In this document: in pieces, positions 31,983 through 41,926 of the stretch | Position numbering within the stretch: position 1 is the stretch's first letter | Layout of the letters: every line of letters begins with the position of its first letter | Source: Eutreptiella sp. 'Long Island Sound 2002' | Taxonomy: Eukaryota > Euglenozoa > Euglenophyceae > Eutreptiales > Eutreptiaceae | Direction of reading: 5' to 3' | NCBI GenBank assembly: GCA_964036045.1 | Contig: OZ038402.1 | Coordinates: forward strand, 8,324,971-8,388,970 | Length of the DNA: 64,000 bases | Position numbers and translations under genes: made by a program | Notes under the pieces: generated by a model | The model's database searches: none | Told to the model about the DNA's origin: nothing | Seen by the model: only the letters and a program-made list of their open reading frames with translations

Positions 31983-33336
31983 TCAGCGCCCCGAGCTCTC
32001 CCCTGATGTGTTTTCAGCGCTTGTGAGGTCGACGGATCGTCCCTTACTTGCTTGCTCTCTTACATCTTCCGGTGACCTGCCATCAGAGTGGCCATATACC
32101 CTGCCCTGCTGAATCCAGAGGAGGATGGCCCCTCTCTTCTTCTTCTATTCGTCACTCCCCCCCCTGCTGAATCCTTGGGAAACCAGGTAGGGCGACTGAC
32201 CTTCATATTTCTGAGCTCTTGGGGCCTTGAAGCCCATACGACGTTGCGCAACGGATGCCGCTGTCATCGGCATTGCGATTTTTGGTGTGTGGTCTGGTTC
32301 CATGGCACTTGCGGAATCCAGACCAGTCGACGTGTGTCAGCTGACTATATATGGCCTGAACTCAGGCATTTTCCTGTCCACCCTCCTGCATATGCCTTGT
32401 CCTAACCAGGGCGTGGTTTGGCACTCTGTCCAGAGTGTGTTTACACGCCTGTTTACCTGATTATTGCTTACTTTTTCTGCCCTCCAGGATATGTGCATCT
32501 GTATGTTGCTGTCTTCAGCCCATCACCGGAGTGTGTACTGTTCTTTCCCCTCCGAGGAGATGCGATTCGAATACGAAGGCGCCTTCAGTCGCCGTGTACA
32601 TGTTCATACAGCCTGGTCCAGCCTGGACCAGTACCCGAATACAGATTCTTCTGTTTGAGTGCCCGTAATACCGTGTTGCCCTATTCGCTGTGATGTGGAG
32701 ATCCTGATGGCGCCAGGCGGGAAGCCCAGTTGCCTGACTACACTCCCAGCGGTCCGCCACTGTCAGTCCCAGTGTGAGCCTACCGATTCGCAGACGCACT
32801 TGCAGTCGGATGGCGGCCTCTGGTGCTCCTGACCTCGGTCAGTCTGCCTGGGAAACTGGTGGTTTGAGGAGTCGACGCCTCCGCCCACACTGCATGAGGA
32901 CTCCCTCATGTATGGCCTTCGTGGCAGTAGGGCGAGGGAAAAGACGGCCTTGATGCCCGATCCCTTCAGGAGGAGCTCCCTTAAGATCCCTTAAGGAGTT
33001 CGGCTATATCACTCTGGACTCGCGTCGTATGGATATGGACATGGTGCGCCCGAGGAAGGACCCGTGGGGACTCTCCCCAGTCGGCGGGCCTTGGGAAGCT
33101 TGGGGTATCCTGATGGATCTTTGTGGTCGCTCTCGACCTGTGGGACCACCTCGGTCGTCGTGTGACGCCTATGTTGGCTGTGTATGCCACTGCCACTGTG
33201 GTGGTGACCGTAGCAGCCGGCACCCGGTGCGCCTGGTATGGGTTAACGGGTCCTTTGGATGCCGAACAATCGCCGCCAGGACCCGGGACTTGGTACTTAA
33301 TACTATACTTGCGGTTACTTACAGTTACAGCATCAT
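31983..33336 (+). other. 3' untranslated region of element 1, left part
   Basis: This sequence lies between pol and the point where element 3 inserted. It aligns with 46,263 down to about 44,940 in element 2. Open frames share short stretches between the two copies but lose phase, so no env-like or accessory gene is supported. The last 300 bp are the most similar between copies. Confidence 0.75.
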
Positions 33337-33341
33337 ACCTG
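33337..33341. repeat. Target-site duplication of element 3, left copy
   Basis: ACCTG, repeated at 37284-37288. The corresponding uninterrupted site in element 2 has a single ACCTG, which confirms the insertion point. Confidence 0.9.
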
Positions 33342-33842
33342 TGTAACTGCGGCCGTCAAACGCTACCATTAGCGACAGAAGCGCTAGTCTACAGAGGTCG
33401 CGCCGGGTAATAGTGACCATATTTTCTCGCCTTTTCTGTGAGCGCTCCTCGGTGCATGCATAATATTTGCGACCTTTCAATGCGTGCATAGTATTTCCGC
33501 AAGACAATTCAGCCCCTGATGCTATGTATTTATATAGGGTATGATGAGCCCTTGAATTGTCTCTTGCCGTCATTGCTGCTTTTGGTGCCGCCAACAACAC
33601 TGCTACTGTGACTGGATCCGGTTCACGACATATTTGACTCTTGTACGTTACCGCCGTGGGATATGGGTGTCTTGCATGTATTGCTTTGAGGAGTGTTTTG
33701 GCTTCCGGTAAAACCAGCAGGCACCGGGTGAAACAAGCAAGCAAACAAGCAGCAGGCTTTGCCAATCAAGGAACTCAAGAGACCCGAGAAAAGGCAAACA
33801 ATAGACCTTGCACTTACAAGACAATCGTAAGCTGCACTTACA
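33342..33842 (+). repeat. 5' LTR of element 3 (501 bp)
   Basis: TG...CA ends, identical to 36783-37283 apart from about two substitutions near 33,780-33,791. A TATA box (TATTTATATAGG, 33527-33538) suggests transcription starting around 33,560. The LTR ends in two copies of a CACTTACAAGACAAT-like motif that continues into the internal region. Confidence 0.95.
33527..33538 (+). promoter_or_regulatory. TATA box in the 5' LTR of element 3
   Basis: TATTTATATAGG, identical in the 3' LTR at 36968-36979. Its place inside the LTR fits the U3/R boundary of an LTR promoter. Confidence 0.6.
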
Positions 33843-33861
33843 AGACAATTCATGTCATCAA

Positions 33862-35298
33862 ATGATATCAAGTTCCAAGTCTAAGTGGTGGAAGACCTGG
33901 TTCAAGCGCTTTGGTTCAAGCGCCAAGCGTTGTCCAAATTCGGGTGCTGGTGCGACACTGCCGAATGTGCACTCCGAAGGTGCTTCTGGACAAGCTGACG
34001 TTCATCCGACGTACGGAGACAAAGAAAGTGTTTTGAAGGTCAGCCAGGACTCGGATGAAGGAAACAATGTTGGTGCAGAGCCAGACAAGACACAACGTCG
34101 TCTCCCAGGCGCGCAGCGTCGCCGTAACAGAAAACAGCCAGAAGGAACAGAAAAAAGGCCAGATTGCGACGAAGATCTCACACAGGAGCCTATTGCGTTG
34201 TTGGCCCATGCAAGAGCCTTGACTCAGGCGCCGTTACAACCAGTGCCCCTGTCTCAACCCGCGCCTTACTTCCCTGAACATTTCGTTCGTTCGGATTGTG
34301 ATGAAACAGAAGTGGACGAACCAGTGTCTCTCCTTCAGCGGGCGCCACAGGTGACAAGAAATGCCAAGACCTCCTGCCAGCTTTCTGCAGCCGCGCTGGA
34401 ATTAACTATCGATTTTGAGTCGGAAGACGTGGTTCCATGGTACGAGGCTCAGAAGGTCCTTACCGTGTTGGTTACAGGGCTCGAACAAGCGTCTCAACAG
34501 GCCTGGAACGCAGAAGTCCCCGAAGTGGAGAGTCAAACAAACTGGCGAGAGGTGATGTTAAAATATTTGAAGGAGTCTGAAGGTTACTCTGATCCACAAG
34601 CCTGGTATGAGTCCTCCAACCAAACTGTCTGGGTGCAACTATCTCCTACTGAAAGAGTGCGCCTCAGGCATGCTTATCCTCGATGGTCAGAATCACAAGC
34701 CTGGTGTTGGGCAGTGGAGAAAATTCTTGATCAGGAGTATGTGGTTGCACGGGTGGACAGTGACGAAGAACCAGTGTCCAGACCAGAAAACGTTCTTGAA
34801 GTGACCGGCACCGAAGTTCTCGAAGCGACACGCACTGATGACTGGTGGCGTCCTGAGTACGAGGACTGTCTGTCGAACTTTTATGTTCAAGGTGCTACAC
34901 ATTCGGTCAAAAACAAGGAACTCACAAGAGCGTTGCTACCGTACGAGGGTGCCTTTTTTAAGAGGTTCACGAAAAACATGGTGCAGGGTTTGTACTTCGG
35001 TAACAACTGGATTTCTGAAGAGCTCTTTGAGAGAGTCGTGGGAAAAATTACCCACGCAGAAGAATTACAGGACAAGCCTTTGTGTATTCGTGGCCTTGCT
35101 TATTGCCTCTTGACCAGAGAGTTGCCAAGCAACCATACGTGCCAACAATTAGTGAATGAGGAGGGAACAACTTGCCTTGAGTACTGGTGGGCGAAGGAGT
35201 TGACATCAGTCCTTCGAGATTTTCGGACCGTGCCATCTTTCAGCAAAAACAAAACAATTCAAAACAAGCGCAAGTCCAAGCAATCAAAGCGTCGCTAA
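33862..35298 (+). CDS. Gag-like protein of element 3 (478 aa)
   Basis: The first ATG of the frame is at 33862, only 20 bp after the LTR; the frame itself opens inside the LTR. The N-terminus is basic and aromatic (WWKTWFKRFG). A Gln/Arg/Lys-rich linker follows, then a Trp-rich helical region from about residue 180 onward (PWYEAQ, DPQAWYES, AWCWAVEKIL, DDWWRPEYED, EYWWAKEL). The C-terminus is strongly basic (NKRKSKQSKRR), suitable for RNA binding. There is no zinc knuckle and no enzymatic motif. Its position and the lack of pol make a structural Gag-type role the best inference, but I do not recognise the family by sequence. Confidence 0.65.
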   Translation: MISSSKSKWWKTWFKRFGSSAKRCPNSGAGATLPNVHSEGASGQADVHPTYGDKESVLKVSQDSDEGNNVGAEPDKTQRRLPGAQRRRNRKQPEGTEKRPDCDEDLTQEPIALLAHARALTQAPLQPVPLSQPAPYFPEHFVRSDCDETEVDEPVSLLQRAPQVTRNAKTSCQLSAAALELTIDFESEDVVPWYEAQKVLTVLVTGLEQASQQAWNAEVPEVESQTNWREVMLKYLKESEGYSDPQAWYESSNQTVWVQLSPTERVRLRHAYPRWSESQAWCWAVEKILDQEYVVARVDSDEEPVSRPENVLEVTGTEVLEATRTDDWWRPEYEDCLSNFYVQGATHSVKNKELTRALLPYEGAFFKRFTKNMVQGLYFGNNWISEELFERVVGKITHAEELQDKPLCIRGLAYCLLTRELPSNHTCQQLVNEEGTTCLEYWWAKELTSVLRDFRTVPSFSKNKTIQNKRKSKQSKRR

Positions 35299-35310
35299 GC
35301 CAGCAAGTGG

Positions 35311-35690
35311 TGGGCGACCAGCCATAAACGCCAGTCAGGAGTACTGCGCGTCAGGCCACAGCTTCACGCATCAGCGCGTCCCAGCGAAGGGCGACCAGCC
35401 ATAAACGCCAGTCAGGAGTACTGCGCGTCAGGCAACGGCGTCCAGCATCAGCGCGTCGCAGCGAAGGGCGACCAGCCGTAAACGCCAACGGCTTCCAGCA
35501 TCAGCGGGTCCCAGCAAAGGGCAACCAGCCGTAAATGCCAGTCAGGAGTACTGCGCGTCAGGAAACGGCTTCCAGCATCCGCGGGTCCCAGCGAAGGGCA
35601 ACAGTCTCCAGCATCAGCGCGTCTCAGCGAAGGGCAACCAGCCGTGAACGCCAGTCAGAAAACTGCGCGTCAGGCGACAGCATAGCCTTG
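35311..35690. repeat. 77-bp tandem repeat in element 3
   Basis: The motif GGGCGACCAGCC(A/G)TAAACGCC recurs at about 35312, 35389, 35466, 35519, 35596 and 35632. The basic period is 77 bp, and shortened copies are 53 and 36 bp. It begins right after the ORF stop and is non-coding. Confidence 0.85.
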
Positions 35691-36782
35691 TCGTGGACTC
35701 AAGAGCTTGGAGTGCTCTCCATGTGCCGTCAAGCATGCGCTCAACAGCGCGCAGCCCCATTCGTTTTGATGCCTGTGGTCACCTCTCTCTCTCTCTCTCT
35801 TCATTTCTATATATATTTGTTGGCGCCAGAACTACAGGAGTGTTGGGAAGCCAAATGAAGTTGATTTTGGCTTTGCCCAATGACAATGACAATGTATGTA
35901 CCTCCGCCCTGAAATAACCTTTGTAAATATCGAAAGTGGTAAGCTCTGTGGGAAGGGTGAAGATTGGGGAGCATGGGCAGTAGCCTCGAGCTTCAGCAAC
36001 ACTACTACGACCCAGTTGGGTGCGTCCATGTCTCGTTTCTCGGAACTGAGACCATTTTCTTCCTTCAGTGGAGTGACGCCGCACGCTACACACAAGTCTG
36101 TGGTAACAGTGTCCAATACCTAGGGACGTGGGGTTGAGGGACTTGAGGTGTCTTTGACATGGCGCTACATGACCAATTCACTCGACCACTCACATCAAGG
36201 TCCTTATAGGTGACAACATGATCAGAACAGGCACACATACCAACCCTACGCGTCACAGGTGCTCCTAATGCCACAGTGAGCTCCATGCGTCCTTCGGTTT
36301 TGGAGTGACACCACGCCACAGTGGACATGCAAGTGAGACATAGAGGTCGTGGGACTGTGCCAGACTGATGATGTCTTGAGTCATGCGGTTTAAGGAGTAG
36401 TTGAAATACGTGGTGTACAGAATAACCATGTTGTACAATACAATACAATACAATACAATACAGTACAATGTTGTACTGGCATGGTGTGAACGAACCCTAT
36501 GCGTTCTATTCGACGACTTGAGGCGGGCTTTGCCTTTGGTCGGAGTCCTTGCATTCAATTGTTTCAATTTGTTCAATTCAATTTGTTCAATTCAATTTGT
36601 TCAATTCAATTTGTTTCAATTTGTTCAGTTCAATTGTTCAATTCAATTCAATTTGCGATTGCCTCTATTTGGGGGACAAGCAGTGGTATGCCCCATACAT
36701 GTGCATGTGAGTGCCACGTTTGCCGGCCTCGCTACTCTGTGGGTATCGGCCTTACACCCGTGGGTAAGTCCTGGTAGGGGGG
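35691..36782 (+). other. Non-coding 3' part of element 3 with simple repeats and purine tract
   Basis: It contains a CT run (about 35788-35800), a pentanucleotide ACAAT run (about 36430-36470) and TTCAA-type repeats (about 36555-36655). GGTAGGGGGG (36773-36782) directly precedes the 3' LTR and fits the polypurine tract that primes plus-strand synthesis. No gene is supported. Confidence 0.7.
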
Positions 36783-37283
36783 TGTAACTGCGGCCGTCAA
36801 ACGCTACCATTAGCGACAGAAGCGCTAGTCTACAGAGGTCGCGCCGGGTAATAGTGACCATATTTTCTCGCCTTTTCTGTGAGCGCTCCTCGGTGCATGC
36901 ATAATATTTGCGACCTTTCAATGCGTGCATAGTATTTCCGCAAGACAATTCAGCCCCTGATGCTATGTATTTATATAGGGTATGATGAGCCCTTGAATTG
37001 TCTCTTGCCGTCATTGCTGCTTTTGGTGCCGCCAACAACACTGCTACTGTGACTGGATCCGGTTCACGACATATTTGACTCTTGTACGTTACCGCCGTGG
37101 GATATGGGTGTCTTGCATGTATTGCTTTGAGGAGTGTTTTGGCTTCCGGTAAAACCAGCAGGCACCGGGTGAAACAAGCAAGCAAACAAGCAGCAGGCTT
37201 TGCCAATCAAGGAACTCAAGGGACCCGAGAGAAGGCAAACAATAGACCTTGCACTTACAAGACAATCGTAAGCTGCACTTACA
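36783..37283 (+). repeat. 3' LTR of element 3 (501 bp)
   Basis: Direct copy of 33342-33842, starting TGTAACTG and ending CTTACA. It is followed by the ACCTG duplication at 37284-37288. Confidence 0.95.
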
Positions 37284-37288
37284 ACCTG
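37284..37288. repeat. Target-site duplication of element 3, right copy
   Basis: ACCTG, matching 33337-33341. Element 1 sequence resumes after it with TTTCACCGTGGG. Confidence 0.9.
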
Positions 37289-37438
37289 TTTCACCGTGGG
37301 ATCGCGATGGGCAACCTAACCCGTATTCAGCCTGAAGTGGGATGTGACACCCCCCCCCTTCAGGGGATGGTCCTGGGTACCCGCTGCCATGCTTGGGTGT
37401 TATCGAGCCCCCCCCAGGGTTTGCTCTAAGGAGGGGGG
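37289..37438 (+). other. 3' end of element 1 internal region with polypurine tract
   Basis: This 150-bp remainder of the 3' untranslated region contains C-runs near 37,351 and 37,410. AGGAGGGGGG (37429-37438) abuts the 3' LTR and is the likely polypurine tract. Element 2 has GTAGGGGGG in the same place. Confidence 0.75.
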
Positions 37439-40277
37439 TGAAGCGGTACCCAGAACCTATGGCCCATGGCCCGGAGGCCTGTGAGCCGTCACACCCATTA
37501 TGGCCCATGGCCCAGAGGCCTGCGAGCTGTCACACCCGTGCGGAAGCCGTTGACACCGGCTATCTCTGTTCTCTAACCCGTGAAATCTGGAATCTGATTT
37601 CTAACCAATAAATCGATGTAGAATTACCGTAATTTTATTGTCTTAGGCGATTTTCAGTCGGAAATCGGTAAAATACCCGATTTCTACCGCGATTTCTAAT
37701 TGTCGTGAAATCGCCGCCTGATGTCGCCTGTTCGCGCGCCTTCGTCGCTTCTCCGTGGCGAGTTTTGTGATTGACTTTTCTCGAGTACCTGTGAGGTTCT
37801 AAGAGAACTTAAGGGCTGAATCTAGAGGGTATTTAATGTACTTTCATCTGGTGTGTTCACCAGAATTTTTCGCCGTTGCGTTTTCGAGAAAATCAGCGTG
37901 CAAGGCTTTCCGTCGATCGTGCGAACTCATGCTTCTCAAGGACCAAGAGTTCGCACGGAACCCTACGTCTCCCCCCTATGTCTTTCATCCATGCCCCTTT
38001 CACGCGGGCATATCATCTTGCTTAGGGAAGCGGGCAATGGCGGTGCTTTAGGCAGCCTATGGGTCTCGCAAACCCAAGTCGTTTGCGTGCGCAAACGCTA
38101 ACTTTGTGGCCTTGTGAGCATGAACGTTAATGACCGAACACGAGGCTCACAAGACCAAAAGCCCGAGGCCATTTTCGTTTTTCGAGCCAACTCAACGATG
38201 GCTCCACGCAATTCAATGCGTACCAAAACGCTATTTTCAAAAGAGGGCAAGTTTTGGTCGAAAATTAGGCCAAAATGGCCAAACCCCCGAGGCTCGTATT
38301 CGAAGCCTATGGGGAGTTGAGCCTCGAACCAAGGCAATATGTAAAGTAGAGACCACGAAGGACATCGTGGATGGCATTTTTACAACCTTGTCTTCTATTT
38401 TATATTACTTCGCCTTGTGAGCACGCGTGCCACGTTGCCTCTTTGCACACGCGCTCATATGCAAGCACTAATGACACGAGTGGGCGGAGACAATCTAACC
38501 ATAGTGTGCATGTTTGAAAGCACCTACTATGGGCCTACTCCAAAAGTGTTTACTCATATTTTTGCTCCTCAAGGTCCCAAGGATATGTTCATGCCAATAT
38601 CGCCGATATATGCACTTTGTTCCACAAACAGTGTGCTTCAAGGATTGAGGTGTTAAAAATGCTTTCGTTGTGCTTTGAACCTCAACCCTTGTTGCAAAAG
38701 GGAAGCAAAGCTTCGGTTTGCATCCATGCAAAAGCCCGAGGCTCCTTTCTCTTGCGATACGGAGATACGATATTTGGAGGGACCACTTTTTGGGTGAATT
38801 TTGGCCGTTTTGCCCAAAATGGCCACAAACTCCTTCTCCCCCTGATTTCACCCCCGAGGTTGCGTGCGCCTTGACCAAGGGTAAGGGCAATTCGGAGAGG
38901 GCACATAAGCCCACATCGAATGGGGTGTTTCCCCATGTGGCCTCTCCTCTTGATGGGAGAGTTGTGAGTCACCCAATTTGGGGTATGTTGCCATTCTGCC
39001 CCATACGTGTGTCACTTTCCCTCCAATGGGAAAAAAAGCTAGAGGCGACCATGAGGGATGGCAAGTGGCATATATTGGGACCTGAGTCCCATGTGTCTAT
39101 CGCATCTTTGATTGAAAGGATCCTCGCCGTGGCTATGGAGATATGGAATCATGAGTGCGGGCCGTTTTGGCCAAATTTCGCTGTTTTTGCCATTGTATGC
39201 CATATTGGAATTACCATATCACCATGGGGCACGGGATCTAGCCAGGAAGGAAGGGCGAATATTGTAGCATATGACCAAGGGTTGAACGCCCTTGAGTTTC
39301 GTATTTGCTCCTCCGGCTCATCCGGAGTTATTCAACTTTTGGTTCGATCCACGATCCCCACCTTTGCACCGCATGTTGCTTTCTGCCCCGTCCGTGTGGT
39401 CATCCCCTCGGTGAACAGTAAGCAGCCGGCGTGACAGCAAGCGATAACCCAGGGCATGGGACCAAAGGGGATATCAAGGGTTGTGAATCAAGGCTTGGCG
39501 CGTCAATATCGCCAAGATTTCCTACCCTGGACGGTCGCCCGAGACGGCCGATTTTGCCATTTTTGCAATCATGACCCCACGTGACGAACCCGTGGTGCCC
39601 TGATGCCGGGACCTCAGAGGGAACCAGGTTGGGTGAGGGCTCCAGGGAGTTCGTATGCGAAGGACATAGGGTCAGTTGCCTCGTCCCTACCTCTGGCGGG
39701 TCCGGACGAGGGGTCAATGTTGGAGTTTTTCATGCTAATATCAGTTTGGGCTGAAACAGCCCATTTTCAGCTACCAACTCCTGAGGGATAAAGGCGGGGC
39801 CATATCTCTGGCTCAGACGAGAGTTGAGACCTGCCGTTAAGGGAGCATAGGGAGCCACTGTCGGTTGGCCTTGGAGCGCCTTGGTTCCCGAAGAACTCGC
39901 CTGTGGCTGGGCGGGACACCTCCCCTATTGGCAGGGTTTCAGGGTCCGGACTGAGCAGGGCATGGGTTGTGTTTGAGCCCCCGCCCCCACCAGCCACTGA
40001 GAGGGTCGGACCTGGGATTGGGATACGAGTTGGGATAGAGTGTCTATTGTCCTGTAATGCCCTTACCCCAGTCCAGTCTTAACCCCATGTGTACATATCC
40101 TGATGTGTTGCTGTACATACTTTCGTTCCCTTGTTGCAAAGTGGCATGGATCCTGAAACGCTTTGTCACATGACATGAGCGCATTGATGCCCCTGTGAGC
40201 GTAGTGCTTTGCCTGCCTGCTCACTTGCGCGTGTCCAGCGCAGCGTCCCGTGGCCGGCCCCCCACGGGAACGCGTCA
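37439..40277 (+). repeat. 3' LTR of element 1 (2,839 bp)
   Basis: It starts TGAAGCGG and ends GCGTCA. Compared with 19384-22230 it has roughly 40 substitutions by eye, a 7-bp deletion near 38,376 and a 2-bp deletion near 38,869. ATGG (40278-40281) follows. Confidence 0.95.
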
Positions 40278-40281
40278 ATGG
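40278..40281. repeat. Target-site duplication of element 1, right copy
   Basis: ATGG, matching 19380-19383. Confidence 0.8.
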
Positions 40282-40709
40282 CACTATGGAGATTGAGTGA
40301 CCATGGGGCAGTTTTCCAACTCTTTTTCCAAAACATTTCAGCTGTCTTTGTGAATATGCAATCCGATTTGCCCTGAGTTGCAATTTCTGTGAATATTCTT
40401 TCATCTTTCACTGTTTACACTGCAGCCCTTCATGCTTTGATCCTGATTCTCTTCTACTTGCTTATCTCTGGCTTGGGCTATCCTGGATTGGTTGTATTTC
40501 AGCAAACAAAACATTTTACTCATCAAAAACAAGCAGCAAGAAACCCTACACCAGCAGCAAGCAGCAGGAGAGGCACAAACACAGTGTTGAAATCACTATA
40601 AAACTTTCTGGTAGCAAGAGGCAGACTGTCTCTGCGTACCGGCAGCAACCCCGTGCCGTACAACCAGTGCGCCGAGATCAGTCATATATAAGCAGAAGGG
40701 CGAACGAAG
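40282..40709 (+). promoter_or_regulatory. 5' region of element 4
   Basis: This non-coding segment precedes the element 4 gag ATG. TATAAAA at 40597-40603 is a TATA-box candidate, 107 bp upstream of the ATG. TGGTAGCAAGAGG at 40609-40621 resembles a primer-binding site for initiator tRNA-Met (TGGTAGCAGAGG) with one extra A. The two readings compete: if the second is right, an LTR ends near 40,608, but I find no matching 3' LTR in the window. Confidence 0.4.
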
Positions 40710-41926
40710 ATGGAGACAAAGAAAGAGGACACCGACTTGAAGACAGCGCCTGAGGCGCCAGCAATGCCAGCACCTGGTGAACCTGGACCTGGACCTAGCG
40801 CTGTACCTTCGGAGCCCTTACATGGACTAGTGGACGTGGCGGAGGATTCGTTGGAAGGACTCCAGTCGGCCTTCCGGGCCCTCTCAGTCGAGGAGGTGGA
40901 CACTCAACTTGTGAAGAGGAAGAGAGAGAGTGGGAAGGATGCTGGAGACGAAGCAGACGAAGGAGCAGACTCAGGGCATGACCCGACGAATGATCCTACC
41001 TTCGAAGGCGCACCAAGCGCTTCTGGCCTCCACGCATCACCCTCTCCTATAAACACCTCACTTCCAACTCCAGACCCAGCCGCTGCAACATCCACACCCA
41101 TAACCAACCCGCCTATGGCAGAGGGCAGAGGCTTTACTGGTATGCCTAGCTACCCTGCCTATGGTTTGGGCCCACCTACCACTGCGTTTCCTGAGGCAAC
41201 TACTGCCAGTGGGCCAGTGACCTCCAGTTGTGCGCCGCGATGGTATGCGGCTGACTATCACCATCCTCTACCCGCTACGGGAACCTATGTGGATGTTCCT
41301 GGGTATGCAACCTTGAGTGGGTTGAGGAGAGGACCTGAGTCTCTAGGAGGCAGGAGTAGAGGATCGGGGAGATCCTCCAACAGGTCCCTGACACGGTCGG
41401 AGATCAACGAGGTGCTCGGAGGAGCCACCTCTAAAATTGTTGGCGACCTCACTCAAGAGATTCGTGAGAAACTGGAGCCCCTGATGATACCGCCCCAAGC
41501 GTCACCTACCACCGTGGGAGTGTCACTCCATCGAGTACAGGCCATCCACCTGGTGGCAGGGCTGATAAACACCCTGGAGAGCCTGAGGAGCCGACGGATG
41601 CCGACCCCTGCAGCGATACCGAGAGGCCCTTTTGTACCAAGAACGGCCCAGCCGCCCTACAGCCATGTGACGAATTCTACGAGAGCCGAGCTGGACCGGC
41701 GGGGGCTGACAGCCCTGAGGGCAATGGTGGACGTGGAGCCTTATGGCTCTAGTGATCTAGGCGGAGACCCCTCCGATGATGAGCCGCCGTCTATGACTTC
41801 TGCTTCGCCCTCGGAGGACGACGACCCTGAGGACCCCGGGAACCCAAGTGGGAAGAAGAAGAAGAAGAGGAGGAAGACCCGACGCCCTGAGGGACGCAGG
41901 TCTCAGGAGGCTAAGGCTATTGCCAC
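40710..41926 (+). pseudogene. Element 4 gag, N-terminal part
   Basis: The ATG at 40710 has a good purine context. The product is acidic and Pro-rich at first, then has a Ser/Arg stretch (RSRGSGRSSNRS) near residue 220. A helical segment follows (SEINEVLGGATSKIVGD onward), then an acidic patch and a strong basic cluster (KKKKKRRKTRRPEGRR) just before the break. Element 2 begins after CCAC 41923-41926, and the frame soon stops inside the LTR at 41,969. The frame resumes at 58,806. Recognition as gag comes from the following zinc knuckle, protease and RT in the same frame. Confidence 0.75.
41923..41926. repeat. Target-site duplication of element 2, left copy
   Basis: CCAC, repeated at 58802-58805. 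Confidence 0.85.

Larger units (their letters stand above)
33342..37283 (+). mobile_element. Element 3: non-autonomous LTR retrotransposon carrying one gag-like ORF
   Basis: Two 501-bp LTRs (TGTAACTG...CTTACA) flank 2.94 kb that holds a single gag-like ORF, a 77-bp tandem repeat, simple repeats and a purine tract. No protease, reverse transcriptase or integrase is present, so it must use proteins of another element. The LTRs differ at about two of 501 positions by eye, so this is the youngest insertion in the window. The organisation matches TR-GAG-type elements (terminal repeats plus gag). The 5-bp duplication differs from the 4 bp of elements 1 and 2, which argues that a different integrase inserted it. 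Confidence 0.93.
19384..40277 (+). mobile_element. Element 1: giant Ty3/gypsy chromovirus, coding frames intact
   Basis: The order is LTR (19384-22230), leader, gag (22680-26999), in-frame UAG, pol (27000-31982), 3' untranslated region, purine tract and LTR (37439-40277). ATGG duplications flank it. It contains the nested element 3 (33342-37283); without that insert it is about 16.9 kb. Both long frames are uninterrupted apart from the gag-pol UAG. The two LTRs differ by roughly 40 substitutions plus small indels over 2.84 kb (counted by eye), so the insertion is fairly recent. A chromodomain at the pol C-terminus places it among chromoviruses. Confidence 0.95.

Noticed and set aside
32088-32693. 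Possible env or accessory gene after pol
   Set aside because: Element 2 shares the sequence but the frames shift and stop at different places; no membrane or fusion motifs.
35311-35690. CRISPR-like array
   Set aside because: 77-bp direct tandem units without constant repeat plus unique spacers, in a eukaryotic retroelement.
40682-40691. CATATATAAG as the promoter TATA box of element 4
   Set aside because: Only about 20 bp before the ATG; TATAAAA at 40597 is better placed.
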